DNA from: JACKBJ01 sp964549495
GTDB lineage: Bacteria; Chloroflexota; Anaerolineae; Epilineales; Epilineaceae
Length of the DNA stretch: 7,470 nucleotides
NCBI GenBank assembly: GCA_964549495.1
Contig: CAZJWJ010000146.1
Coordinates: 1 to 7,470 of the forward strand
Direction: 5' to 3'
Within the stretch, counting starts at the first letter, position 1; the number at the start of each line of letters is the position of its first letter. Of this stretch, positions 1 to 7,020 are shown in pieces. The notes under the pieces are model-generated. The model was not told where the DNA came from. It saw only the letters and a program-made list of their open reading frames with translations, and did not search any database. Made by a program: the position numbers and the translations under genes.

Positions 1-22
1 GCCCCCGCCCGCCCCACAAAAA

Positions 23-556
23 TCAGTCGGCCCGAACAAAGTGCAACCCCTCCGCCCCATAGCGATCCAAGTTGTAGATGATCGCCACCAACTCCCCAGG
101 CGCCACCAACTCGAAGGTGATGACGTCCGCCCCGTCCATGGCCTGCCCGTCGACCGTGTTGAGCTCGACGATGGCCGTCGGCCGGTCCGGTGCTCCGGAG
201 ACCTTCCAGACGCCGGAGTAGATCGTCGTGACCGGTGAGGACTCCGGCCAGCGCGCGCTCATCATGGCTTCGAGGTTGCCGTTGAGCGACAGGGTCCGCT
301 CGACCGGTCCCTCCGGGCTGGTCCCGGTCATGGCGTAGGATCCGACAAAGGGTGCCGGGTCCTCCGGCATGGGCAGATCGGGAGGGAAGGCTTCCAGGTC
401 TGTGGCCGGTGGGTCGATGGTTGTCGCGATGGCTTCTTCCTCTGGGTCGGGTGCCTGCAGGTCCTTCGAGCTGCAGCCGGCCGCGACGAGCAGGATGCAG
501 GTCAGGATGGCCGAGATCGTGGATTCGAATGGGCTTCGAGAATGGGATCGAGTCAT
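23..556 (-). CDS. Small secreted lipoprotein with a beta-rich, NlpE-like domain
   Basis: The 177-residue product starts with a lipoprotein signal peptide: a basic n-region (TRSHSRS), a hydrophobic stretch around residues 13-26 and a lipobox AAGC with the acylated cysteine at residue 28. An acidic, proline-rich tether follows (about residues 29-65), as expected for a lipoprotein held off the membrane. The C-terminal ~110 residues alternate short beta-strand segments (RTLSLNGNLEAMM, YSGVWKVSG, DVITFEL, GELVAIIYNLDRYG, GLHFVR). This pattern resembles small NlpE-like or lipocalin-like lipoproteins that are common in Chloroflexota; the resemblance is from memory of family style. The start is supported by an AGGAG ribosome-binding site (plus-strand ctcct at 566-570), 9 nt upstream. 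The gene is divergent from the kinase gene. Its ligand and role are unknown. The reading frame and lipoprotein nature are secure; the domain call is tentative. Confidence 0.85.
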   Translation of the reverse strand: MTRSHSRSPFESTISAILTCILLVAAGCSSKDLQAPDPEEEAIATTIDPPATDLEAFPPDLPMPEDPAPFVGSYAMTGTSPEGPVERTLSLNGNLEAMMSARWPESSPVTTIYSGVWKVSGAPDRPTAIVELNTVDGQAMDGADVITFELVAPGELVAIIYNLDRYGAEGLHFVRAD

Positions 557-585
557 TGACCTGGGCTCCTCGCCTCTGCTAGGAT
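556..585 (+). promoter_or_regulatory. Candidate sigma70 promoter for the kinase gene
   Basis: TTGACC (556-561) and TAGGAT (580-585) are separated by 18 nt, with 5/6 and 4/6 matches to consensus. Transcription would begin near 592, leaving a leader of about 47 nt before the ATG at 639. The -35 box overlaps the start codon of the divergent lipoprotein gene, so the two promoters occupy nearly the same DNA. This is a pattern call only. Confidence 0.4.
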
Positions 586-603
586 GGCCGTCTTCGACGC
601 AAC

Positions 604-632
604 ATTTTGCCGGCCCTCGACCCGTGGTTCAA
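604..632 (-). promoter_or_regulatory. Candidate sigma70 promoter for the lipoprotein gene
   Basis: Read on the minus strand, TTGAAC (plus 627-632) is followed after exactly 17 nt by CAAAAT (plus 604-609). Each hexamer matches 4 of 6 consensus positions. Transcription would begin near 597, giving a leader of about 40 nt before the start codon at 556. The A/T-rich box stands out in very GC-rich DNA. It faces and overlaps the candidate promoter for the kinase gene. This is a pattern call only. Confidence 0.4.
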
Positions 633-638
633 GCCCCT

Positions 639-1700
639 ATGGAAGCCAGTGTCCAGGCGCTCTACAGCCAGGCCGTGCAGGAGGAGGCCGCCGCCCGCTA
701 CGGCACGCGGGCCAGAGACCTCCAGCCCCTCGGCGACTTCGAGAACTATGTCTATGCGTTCGAGGGTGCGGCTGGGGAAGGGCGCATCCTGCGGGTGACG
801 CATAGCAGCCACCGCGGGCCGCGGGCGGTGCGGGGGGAGTTGGATTGGATCGAGCATCTGGCGGGGGCCGGGGTGGGGGTGGCCCGGGGGCTTCGATCGC
901 TGGATGGGCTGCTGGTCGAGCCGGTCTCGGCCCGGGATGGGTCGACCTTCAGCGTGGCCTGCTTCGAGCGGGCCGAGGGGCAGCCGGCCGGCCAGGTGAC
1001 CTGGGGCCCCCTGCTCTACCGCGCTTGGGGCCGCTTGCTGGGCGAGATGCACGCGGCGACGAGGGGTTATGGTCCGGGAGACGCGGAGCATACGGATCGG
1101 CTACGGCATCGCTGGGACGAGAACCCCTACCTGGGCATCGCCGAGGGCGTACTCCCGGATTCCGAGCGGGCGGCCAGGCGGGGGCTGGATTCCGTTCGAA
1201 CCGCGCTGGCTGGGCTGCCGACCGATCGGGAGCACTTCGGGCTGATCCACGAGGACCTGCACACCAGCAACTTCCACGTCGGCTCGGACGGGAGGCTGAC
1301 GGCCTACGACTTCGACGACTGCTGCTACCACTGGCTGCCCGATGATCTGGCGGTGGCCTTGTACTACGCGCTGTGGCATCCGACCGCGCGCGAGGATGCG
1401 GCATCCTTCGCGGAGGGATTCCTGGGCCACCTGATCGCGGGCTACCGCGAGGCCTCCCCCTTCGACCCGGTGTGGCTGGAGTGGTTTCCCCACTTCCTGC
1501 GGCTGCGCGACCTGCTGCTCTACGTGGTCTGTCACGCCAAGTGGGACATGGATGCCCTGTCGGAGGGGCAGGCACGATTGATGACCAGCCTGCGCGAGCG
1601 GATCGAGGCGGGCGTGCCGGCGGTCGACATCGACTATGGGCGATTGGCCGGCGCTCTGGACCGCGATCCGGATGCGATGGAGGACGGCTCCACGGGCTGA
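639..1700 (+). CDS. APH-fold phosphotransferase, YihE/SrkA-like kinase
   Basis: A 353-residue cytosolic protein with the aminoglycoside-phosphotransferase/choline-kinase fold. The catalytic loop is at residues 204-211 (HEDLHTSN), with likely catalytic base D206 and metal-binding N211. It is followed by DFDD at 224-227, which takes the place of the DFG/DxD magnesium site. The phrase HEDLHTSNFHV…YDFDDCCYHWLPDDLAVALYY is characteristic of the COG2334 group, which includes the stress kinase SrkA/YihE and homoserine-kinase-like enzymes. The more usual HGDLH has Glu in place of Gly here. The N-lobe shows ENYVYAF followed by ILRVTHS, with R in place of the usual ATP-anchoring lysine. Length is normal for the family. 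The ATG at 639 was chosen because residues before it, up to an upstream ATG at 369, overlap the lipoprotein gene and look non-coding; a GTG at 624 is an alternative, and neither has a strong RBS. The substrate cannot be told from the sequence. The secreted peptidase gene begins 46 nt downstream and may be co-transcribed. Confidence 0.85.
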   Translation: MEASVQALYSQAVQEEAAARYGTRARDLQPLGDFENYVYAFEGAAGEGRILRVTHSSHRGPRAVRGELDWIEHLAGAGVGVARGLRSLDGLLVEPVSARDGSTFSVACFERAEGQPAGQVTWGPLLYRAWGRLLGEMHAATRGYGPGDAEHTDRLRHRWDENPYLGIAEGVLPDSERAARRGLDSVRTALAGLPTDREHFGLIHEDLHTSNFHVGSDGRLTAYDFDDCCYHWLPDDLAVALYYALWHPTAREDAASFAEGFLGHLIAGYREASPFDPVWLEWFPHFLRLRDLLLYVVCHAKWDMDALSEGQARLMTSLRERIEAGVPAVDIDYGRLAGALDRDPDAMEDGSTG

Positions 1701-1734
1701 CCGTCGGGCGAGCGACGGCTTCGCCTCGAGAACT

Positions 1735-1739
1735 GGGGG
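1735..1739 (+). promoter_or_regulatory. Ribosome-binding site fixing the metallopeptidase start
   Basis: GGGGG lies 7 nt before the ATG at 1747. Together with the signal peptide that begins at this ATG, it decides against the longer in-frame extension back to 1636, which would overlap the kinase gene. Confidence 0.5.
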
Positions 1740-1746
1740 TTGCGGC

Positions 1747-4338
1747 ATGCACGATCGTCTCGAAGGCGTGGATAGGCGATCGAGAGGCCAGCGAGCCCTG
1801 CCCCTCGGTCGATTGAGCTCCTTCCTCTTGCTCCTGGCCTTCACGGCGGGCTCGGTGGCGCCCCTGAATCCGGCGCCGGCCGTCGCCGCGCCGGCCACGC
1901 AGCCGGACGGGGTCTGGGTGGTCGAGCAGATCGAGCTGCGGACCGGCTGGGCGGGCGACGTGGGGGATGGCCGGCACGAGTACCTCCCGGACCGACAGAT
2001 CTTCGAGCTGAGCGAGGTGGTGACCCAAGGGCCCCGGACCATCGAAGGAGCGCTGGAGCTGTTGGTGGAGCACCCGGCCTGGATCGCGCCGGGCGAGCCG
2101 ATGGAGATGCGGGCCGAGGCCAGCGGGATCATGGACTCGCGGGGGAGCTTTGGGGCTGCTACTCCGGCGGCTTCGATGCAGGTCGAGGTCCATTGCGGCG
2201 ACACGGTCATCCGCGGTGGACGCTGCGGCGGGGTGGAGCAAGCGGCCAGCAGCTTCGTGGCCGAGCCGGCCGCACAGAACAGGACGGTGAGTCTGGAGGC
2301 CGCGGCGGCCTTCCCGGCGGGCTCTTGGACGGCGCCCCCCGCGCCGGCCGGCGGCATCATGGCCTGGACGGTGCGCTTCAGCAACCAGATGCAGCTGGGC
2401 AGCAGCTTCGCCAGCTTCGGGATCTCGGGCACGATCTGGTACCGCTACGGCACGCGGCCGGCCGCGCCGCCGACGCTGAGGGTGACCGGTCGGGCCCTGG
2501 GGCGGCCCCAGCCGGGCGAGTTCTGCCCGCTCAACGGCGCCAAGGTCGAGCTTCTCGAATCGGGCCGGGTCATCGACTGGACACGGGCGCTGGAGCCGGA
2601 TGGACGCTTCAGCTTTCCGGACGTACCGCGCCTGCCTGGTCTTTCCCTGCGGGTGACGCTGGAGCAGCAGAACCGGGACCCGACCCGGCCTGGGGCCTTC
2701 CGGGTCACCTACCAGCAGCCTGCGCCGGCCGGCCCGGTGCCCTTCGTCGAGACGGTCGACGTCGATGCGCGGGCGGTGGAGGATCCCTTCATCCAGAACC
2801 TGATCTTCGACGACCTGGCGCGCCTGAAGCCCGATCCGCCGGGTTCGGGTCTGCCGCCCGGCATCGAGCGCGCGGCGCTCGGCGTGATCTACTGCCATGC
2901 CTGGCAGGCCTGGAAGCTCAGCGAGCTGCTGGATCAGGAGCTCGACCTCGGGCCGCCGGTGGACATCGTGGCCTATGCGCCCCATGGCTCGGTCTTCTGG
3001 ACCGGGCCCAAGACCTTCGGCGTCGGCGCGGGCATCGACCCGCGGATCGAGATCGGGCGGGCCGGCGGCGCCAGCGACATCGCCGACGGCGGCCGGCCCG
3101 ACAACCGCGAATGGCACGAGTTCGGGCACCAGGTGCTGGCCGATGCCCTGGACGACCGGCTACCGAACGACGAGCGGCCCTGCCCGCCGGGCCGGCCGCC
3201 GGGCTTCGACTGCAACCACCTGGGCTACCTCAACGCGCGGACGGTGGACTCCTGGACGGAGGGCTTCGCCGAGTTCTACGCCATGATGGTCGGCAGGGAG
3301 GTGATGGAGGAGGAGCGGCCCGAGATCTATCGGATGATGGGTAACGAGATCGACTTGGAGCGGAACTACCGCAGCTTCGACTTCGTGGTGCCCGCGTCCA
3401 AGCCGGATGCGATCATCAGCCTGGAGGAGCTGGCGGTGGCCGGCCTGCTGCTCGACCTGGTCGATCCGCCCAACGCGCTGGATCTGACCCGCTACGTGGA
3501 CGAGGAAGGTGGAGCGGCGGACTACGCCGATTGCATGCAGATGGACCTGCACCCGCATCTGTGGGAGTTGATCACGACGGATTGGACCGGCATCCATCCC
3601 AAACCGCCCGAGGCGCCCGATGACTACGGGCATGTCTTCGATGTGAAGCAGCTCTACGATGTGCTGGCGGGAGAGGGTTGGGGCCAGGATCACACGCGCG
3701 GCGGGGCGCTCGATGACCTGGACGAGCTCTTCGTGGCCCACGGATTCTTCGAGGACCTGGATGGGGACCGGGTCTACGATGCGGGCGAGCCGGTGGGCGG
3801 ATCCGGGGACCCGGACCATCCCGGCGGGCCCAATCGGCGGCGCATCGAATGGCCCGAGCGGGCGAGGCTGCTGGGCACCGGGAGGGATGCGGCGACGGGA
3901 GAGGCGGTCGAGATCACTCGCTATCGGCTGCGGCTGCACTTCGATGACCCGGGCCGCGGCCAGACGATCGAGCGCTGGCTGCCGGCCGGCTCCGAGGGAG
4001 GCCTGCCCTTGGTCGGTCCGCCGCGCCACGAGCCGGCCCACTTCGAGATCCAGGCCTACGGTCCGGGCGGCTACCACAGCGGTGCGCCGCTAGAGCTGGA
4101 CAATGCCGAGTACTGGCGCTTGCTGGAGGAGGGTCCGGCCGACCATCTGCTGCGCCACGACTTCGAGATGCGCCGCGATGGTCTGATCTATCTGCCCTAC
4201 AGCCTGAGGCCAGCCCCTTTGCCAGAGTTGGTCGGAGAGGGAGAACAGCCACGGGAGGAGAGCCCGGATTCGAGCGGTCGCCGCGCTGCCGGGGACATCG
4301 CCCGCTCGACTTCGCGGGGAGCGCTCGGCGACTTCGAG
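1747..4338 (+). CDS. Secreted gluzincin-type metallopeptidase, 5' part up to the assembly gap
   Basis: 864 codons are visible before the gap. A signal peptide spans residues 1-48: basic n-region, hydrophobic core around SSFLLLLAF, and a likely cut after VAA. Residues ~55-240 form a beta-rich N-domain with no family I recognise. Residues ~243-340 resemble a carboxypeptidase-regulatory-like/SdrD-B beta-sandwich (LRVTGRALG…NGAKVELLESG). The peptidase core follows. HEFGH at 457-461 supplies two zinc-binding His and the general base E458. TEGFAEF at 504-510 matches the NEGFAxY motif of M1-type gluzincins, making E505 the likely third zinc ligand, 44 residues on. DLDGDRVYDAGE (670-681) reads as a 12-residue EF-hand-like calcium loop with acidic residues at positions 1, 3, 5, 9 and 12. 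A further beta-rich stretch and an acidic linker run into the Ns. The role is probably extracellular proteolysis; the substrate is unknown. It is likely one gene with the part beginning at 4350. Confidence 0.85.
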
Positions 4339-4348
4339 NNNNNNNNNN
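4339..4348. other. Assembly gap (10 Ns) of wrong length
   Basis: Ten Ns interrupt the secreted protein gene. Coding is in frame 1 up to 4338 and in frame 3 from 4350. If the two sides belong to one gene, the true missing length must leave remainder 2 on division by 3, whereas 10 leaves remainder 1. The Ns are therefore a scaffold placeholder. Simply translating through them gives an arginine-rich false tail that ends at 4572. Confidence 0.95.
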
Positions 4349-4349
4349 C

Positions 4350-5717
4350 GGGGTCCCTTCCGAGCCCAGGGCGATCCCGGCAGGGATCGCTGAGCGCTTC
4401 GGGGTCACGCTTCCGATGCCCCAGCAGCAGGATCCCCCGCTGGAGATCGAGGCTTGCGGCCCGGCGGAGGCCACGCCGTCGCCAACGCCGACGGCAGCGC
4501 CGACGCCTGGCAAGCCGGTGCCGATGCGGGTGGATGCCGGCCATGTCTTCGAGGGTCTCGACGCGCGGCTGACGGTGGCCGGCCACTTCTTCGCGCCCGG
4601 GGCGCGGGCTTTCGTCGGTCAGGTAGCCCTGGCGGATCTCGAGGACCTGGGGCTGGATCCCGAGCCGCCTCATTACCATCGGCTGCGCGGCAACCTGCCG
4701 GCGGAGCGCCTGCCGGTGGGTCGGTACGACGTCTCGGTACTGAACCCTTCGGGTGAGGCGGGCCTCTTGCCGCAGGGCTTCGCGGTGCTCGAGCGGGGCG
4801 ACCCGACGCCGACCCCCGACCTGCCGGTCCGCCTGTCCGTGCTCTCCGCCTCCGAGTTTGGCCGGATTGGCGCGCGCAGCGCCTTTGCGCCGGGTCAGAT
4901 CATGAACTTCCATCTGGGACTGGTGAACGAGGGTCAGGAAGCGGCGCCGTTGGTGCTGGTCGTCGAGCTGCGGGGGCCGGAGGGACAAGGCACGCTGCAT
5001 TGGCGTCGGCGCTCGGAGCGTCGGCTGGAGGTGGGTCAGAGCCTGTTTACCGGCATGGAGGGACCGCTGGTGAGCGCGGACATGCCGGCCGGCGAGTACA
5101 GCCTCTCGGCCACGCTCGAGGCCTTCGGCAAGCAGGTCGAACGCAGCAGTCAGATCTACCTGGCCAGCGAGCCGGTGCTGCTCGATGACTTCGAGGACCC
5201 GGGCAGCGGCTGGCAGGTGGGCCGGTCCGGCGGCGTCGAGACGAGCTATGCGGGCGGCGAGTACCGCATCTCGGTCATCGAGCCGGGGATCCTGGGTACC
5301 TACTGGCCCCTACCCTGGCGCCAGCAGGGCGATGGGGTGGTGGAGGTCGACGCACGCTCGCTGACGGACGCGCTGGCCGAACTGGGCCTGGCCGTCGAGA
5401 TCTCCGAGGACGGCGACCGCGCGCTCTGGTTCCGGGTCAGCAACACGGGCCAGTGGCGGGTCACCCGGCGGGCCGGCGACGTGCAGGCCCAGCTGACGGA
5501 TTGGATCTACGCGCCCGAGCTGCGCGGGCCGCGGGAGCCGCAGCACCTGATGGTGGTGCGGCGCGACGGCCAGCTGCGCCTCTACGCCGACGGCCGCCGG
5601 CTTCGCAGCATCGAGCTCTTGGACCCGCGGGCGGGTTGGCTGGGCCTCTTGGCCGGCGCTTTCGACGAGCCCAGCGAGGCGCGCTTCGACGACTTCCGAG
5701 CCTACCGGATCCGCTGA
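4350..5717 (+). CDS. Secreted protein, 3' part: IPT/TIG, Ig-like and LamG-like domains
   Basis: 455 codons are open from the gap to the TGA at 5715-5717. After ~40 residues comes a Thr/Pro linker (ATPSPTPTAAPTP, 4470-4508). Next is an IPT/TIG Ig-like domain at about 4521-4790, with its typical VAGHFFAPGARAFVG and LPVGRYDVSVLNPSG signatures. A second short linker (DPTPTPDLP) leads to an Ig-like or CARDB-like region (~4830-5160; FHLGLVNEGQ, MPAGEYSLSATL). The last ~178 residues begin DDFEDPGSGWQVG and end ARFDDFRAYRIR. That is the pattern of a LamG/concanavalin-like beta-jelly-roll (3-keto-disaccharide-hydrolase or DUF1080-like), often C-terminal in Chloroflexota surface proteins. All are adhesion or binding modules, so this part probably anchors the upstream peptidase to a polymer or surface. 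No signal peptide is visible, supporting a single gene starting at 1747. An internal ATG at 4416 has no RBS, and I do not think it is a real start. Confidence 0.85.
   Translation, partial: GVPSEPRAIPAGIAERFGVTLPMPQQQDPPLEIEACGPAEATPSPTPTAAPTPGKPVPMRVDAGHVFEGLDARLTVAGHFFAPGARAFVGQVALADLEDLGLDPEPPHYHRLRGNLPAERLPVGRYDVSVLNPSGEAGLLPQGFAVLERGDPTPTPDLPVRLSVLSASEFGRIGARSAFAPGQIMNFHLGLVNEGQEAAPLVLVVELRGPEGQGTLHWRRRSERRLEVGQSLFTGMEGPLVSADMPAGEYSLSATLEAFGKQVERSSQIYLASEPVLLDDFEDPGSGWQVGRSGGVETSYAGGEYRISVIEPGILGTYWPLPWRQQGDGVVEVDARSLTDALAELGLAVEISEDGDRALWFRVSNTGQWRVTRRAGDVQAQLTDWIYAPELRGPREPQHLMVVRRDGQLRLYADGRRLRSIELLDPRAGWLGLLAGAFDEPSEARFDDFRAYRIR
4371..4390. repeat. Perfect 8-bp inverted repeat beside the gap
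   Basis: GCGATCCC (4371-4378) and GGGATCGC (4383-4390) are perfect reverse complements around a 4-nt loop, GGCA. The element sits 22 nt after the Ns, inside the coding sequence. It could hinder sequencing or assembly, or be chance in GC-rich DNA; I see no regulatory meaning. Confidence 0.4.
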
Positions 5718-5742
5718 GGGCTCGGCGCGGAGCCGGGCCCTC
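5716..5742 (+). terminator. GC-rich hairpin at the stop codon, possible terminator or attenuator
   Basis: An 11-bp stem (5716-5726 with 5732-5742, one G-T wobble) closes a 5-nt loop, and its 5' arm takes in the last two bases of the TGA stop. A weak T-rich stretch follows (ttggtctt, 5748-5755) rather than a clean U tract. Placement at the end of the gene favours a terminator or a transcript-end stabiliser. The missing U run leaves open partial read-through into the FGE-like gene. Confidence 0.45.
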
Positions 5743-5747
5743 GGCCC

Positions 5748-6650
5748 TTGGTCTTGCCGCATCCGCCCTTCGTCCGCGACCCGTCCGTGAATCGGAAGGC
5801 GGCCGGCCCGGCCGAGGTCCTGGGCGGCATGGTCCACGTGCCGGCCGGCGAGTTCCGGATGGGCGCGAGCGATGGCGACAGCGCGGCGCCGGACGAGGGG
5901 CCGGCCCATCGGGTCTATGTCGACGACTTCTGGATCGATCGGCGGGAGGTAAGCCGGGCCGACTTCGCACGCTTCGTGGCTGCCACGAGCCATCTGACGG
6001 ATGCCGAGCGCGGGTCGGTCCATCCGGAGAGCGACCTGCCCGGCATCTACGGCTTCGTCGAGGGGCAGTGGACCTTCATCCCGGGTGCGAGTTGGCGCCG
6101 GCCGGCCGGTCCCGGCAGCGGCATCGAGGGTCGCGAGGACGAGCCGGTGGTCGGCGTGAGCTGGCGGGATGCCTCCCGCTACTGCGGCTGGTTGGGCAAG
6201 TGGCTGCCCAGCGAGGCGATGTGGGAGAAGGCGGCGCGAGGGGGGCAAGGACCGACCTATCCCTGGGGCGAGGCGCGGCCGGATGGCCGGCTGGCCAACC
6301 TGGCCGACCTGCGTTCGGGCCTGCCCTGGGCGGAGCTGGACATCGATGACGGCCACGGCGGGCCCGCGCCGCGTGGCAGCTACCCGGCCGGCGCAGCCCC
6401 TACGGCGCGCTGGATTTGGCGGGCAACGTCTGGGAGTGGGTGGCCGACTGGTACGATCCGGAGGCCTACGCCCGCGGCGACGGGGTGCGCAACCCCCTGG
6501 GCCCTGAGTCGGGCCAGCGCAAGGTCTTCCGCGGCGGCGCCTACAGCGACGACGCGGTGCACATCCGCGCCACCCGCCGCGGCCACGACCGGCCGGAGTA
6601 CGCCACGGCCGACGGGGGCTTCCGCTGCACGACGACCTGGCAGCCGGTGA
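5748..6650 (+). CDS. FGE-sulfatase (SUMF1-type) domain protein, 5' part before a frameshift
   Basis: The reading frame carries the opening signatures of the FGE-sulfatase domain in order: GMVHVPAGEFRMG (5826 on), HRVYVDDFWIDRREVSRADFARF, PVVGVSWRDASRYCGWL, KWLPSEAMWEKAARGG, TYPWGEA, and GSYPAG at 6375. After about 6395 it turns into low-complexity Ala/Arg/Thr sequence and stops at 6650, while the expected continuation appears in the -1 frame. The homologous part therefore ends near 6395 and the rest is an out-of-frame tail. The start is uncertain: TTG 5748, GTG 5787 and ATG 5829 are all in frame, none with a good RBS; 5829 is too late because the domain's leading Gly precedes it. Proteins of this fold either oxidise a sulfatase cysteine to formylglycine or serve as binding or regulatory domains. 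There is no signal peptide, so it is probably cytosolic. Confidence 0.7.
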   Translation: MVLPHPPFVRDPSVNRKAAGPAEVLGGMVHVPAGEFRMGASDGDSAAPDEGPAHRVYVDDFWIDRREVSRADFARFVAATSHLTDAERGSVHPESDLPGIYGFVEGQWTFIPGASWRRPAGPGSGIEGREDEPVVGVSWRDASRYCGWLGKWLPSEAMWEKAARGGQGPTYPWGEARPDGRLANLADLRSGLPWAELDIDDGHGGPAPRGSYPAGAAPTARWIWRATSGSGWPTGTIRRPTPAATGCATPWALSRASARSSAAAPTATTRCTSAPPAAATTGRSTPRPTGASAARRPGSR

Positions 6651-6886
6651 GCGCCTACCTGCCGGCCATCCTGGCCGGCTCGGTCTGGCGCCAGCTGCCG
6701 GCCCTGCACAACCTTCAGCCCTTCGCCCGGGCGGCGGGCGGCCAGATCCTGGTCGCGGTCCGCGACACGGGTAGCTTCATGGACCCCCGCGCCCGCAAGG
6801 ACTGGTGGCGCGGCCAGGCGTGGTGGGCGTGGTGGGGAGGCTTTGGTCTCGACCGGTCCGGAGCCGGAGCTGGTCGAGAGGATTGA
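6398..6886 (+). pseudogene. FGE-sulfatase domain protein, 3' part after the frameshift
   Basis: This frame supplies the remainder of the same domain: PYGALDLAGNVWEWVADWYD, then KVFRGGAYSD (about 6521-6550) and GGFRCTT (about 6615-6635). It has no start of its own; the ATG-like position at 6416 is a TTG codon in the middle of the conserved motif. Joined to the upstream part, it rebuilds a full-length FGE domain of about 270 residues. In true FGEs the stretch after RGGS carries two active-site cysteines five residues apart; here RGGAYSDDAVHIRATRRG has none, so formylglycine synthesis by the usual mechanism is unlikely. About 75 residues follow the domain, tryptophan-rich near the end (DWWRGQAWWAWWGG), with no match I recognise; the last ~17 codons may be out of frame again. 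I cannot tell a mutation from an assembly error. Confidence 0.65.
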
Positions 6887-6975
6887 TCCAGGCGATGAAT
6901 GGTCGGGAGTGCCGCGCAGCGTCAAGCGACGGGGCCAGTACAAATGGGACGACGGCCCGCCCAGCCATGACTCGC

Positions 6976-6981
6976 TATACT
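6976..6981 (+). promoter_or_regulatory. Candidate -10 box for the HEPN/MNT operon
   Basis: TATACT matches 5 of 6 consensus bases in otherwise GC-rich DNA and would place the transcript start near 6988, about 33 nt before the MNT ATG. No convincing -35 box lies 16-18 nt upstream, so the promoter may need an activator or may be weak. Confidence 0.4.
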
Positions 6982-7008
6982 CAATGTCAACTGCGAACCG
7001 CACCCTCT

Positions 7009-7013
7009 GGAGA
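7009..7013 (+). promoter_or_regulatory. Ribosome-binding site of the MNT gene
   Basis: GGAGA is 7 nt from the ATG at 7021. This spacing selects 7021 over a longer in-frame reading back to 6805, whose N-terminus has no domain content and overlaps the FGE-like gene. Confidence 0.6.
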
Positions 7014-7020
7014 CCGATCG

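Larger units (their letters stand above)
6887..7020 (+). other. Intergenic region ahead of the HEPN/MNT pair
   Basis: 134 bp separate the FGE-like stop from the MNT start. The downstream half is less GC-rich than the preceding genes and contains a good -10 box and the MNT ribosome-binding site. A reading frame crosses the region (frame 3, open to 7031) and could be a displaced tail of the FGE-like gene. No repeat or RNA gene is seen. Confidence 0.4.

Noticed and set aside
1..22. T-run just after the lipoprotein stop (minus strand) as an intrinsic terminator
   Set aside because: A TTTTT follows the stop, but I found no stable stem immediately before it, and the window ends too soon to judge.
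369..638. N-terminal extension of the kinase to an upstream ATG
   Set aside because: It would overlap most of the divergent lipoprotein gene and cross the promoter region, and the extra 90 residues resemble nothing in the kinase family.
949..3129. A very long minus-strand open frame (726 codons) and a second one at 1101-2432
   Set aside because: Both lie antisense to the kinase and peptidase genes, which have clear motifs. The translations are rich in Arg/Pro/Ala/Gly with no domain, as expected opposite high-GC coding DNA with few stops.
4349..4572. Frame-1 continuation of the peptidase through the Ns
   Set aside because: Its translation is an arginine/serine-rich run with no domain, while frame 3 of the same bases gives a Thr/Pro linker and an IPT domain.
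5715..5717. TGA read as selenocysteine or read-through because a hairpin follows in an open frame
   Set aside because: The LamG-like domain ends naturally at FDDFRAYRIR just before the TGA, the hairpin starts in the stop itself, and no selenocysteine gene is visible. Long open frames are common in DNA this GC-rich.
6805..7020. N-terminal extension of the MNT protein
   Set aside because: A good RBS and a full MNT domain fit the ATG at 7021. The extension overlaps the FGE-like gene in another frame and has no domain content.
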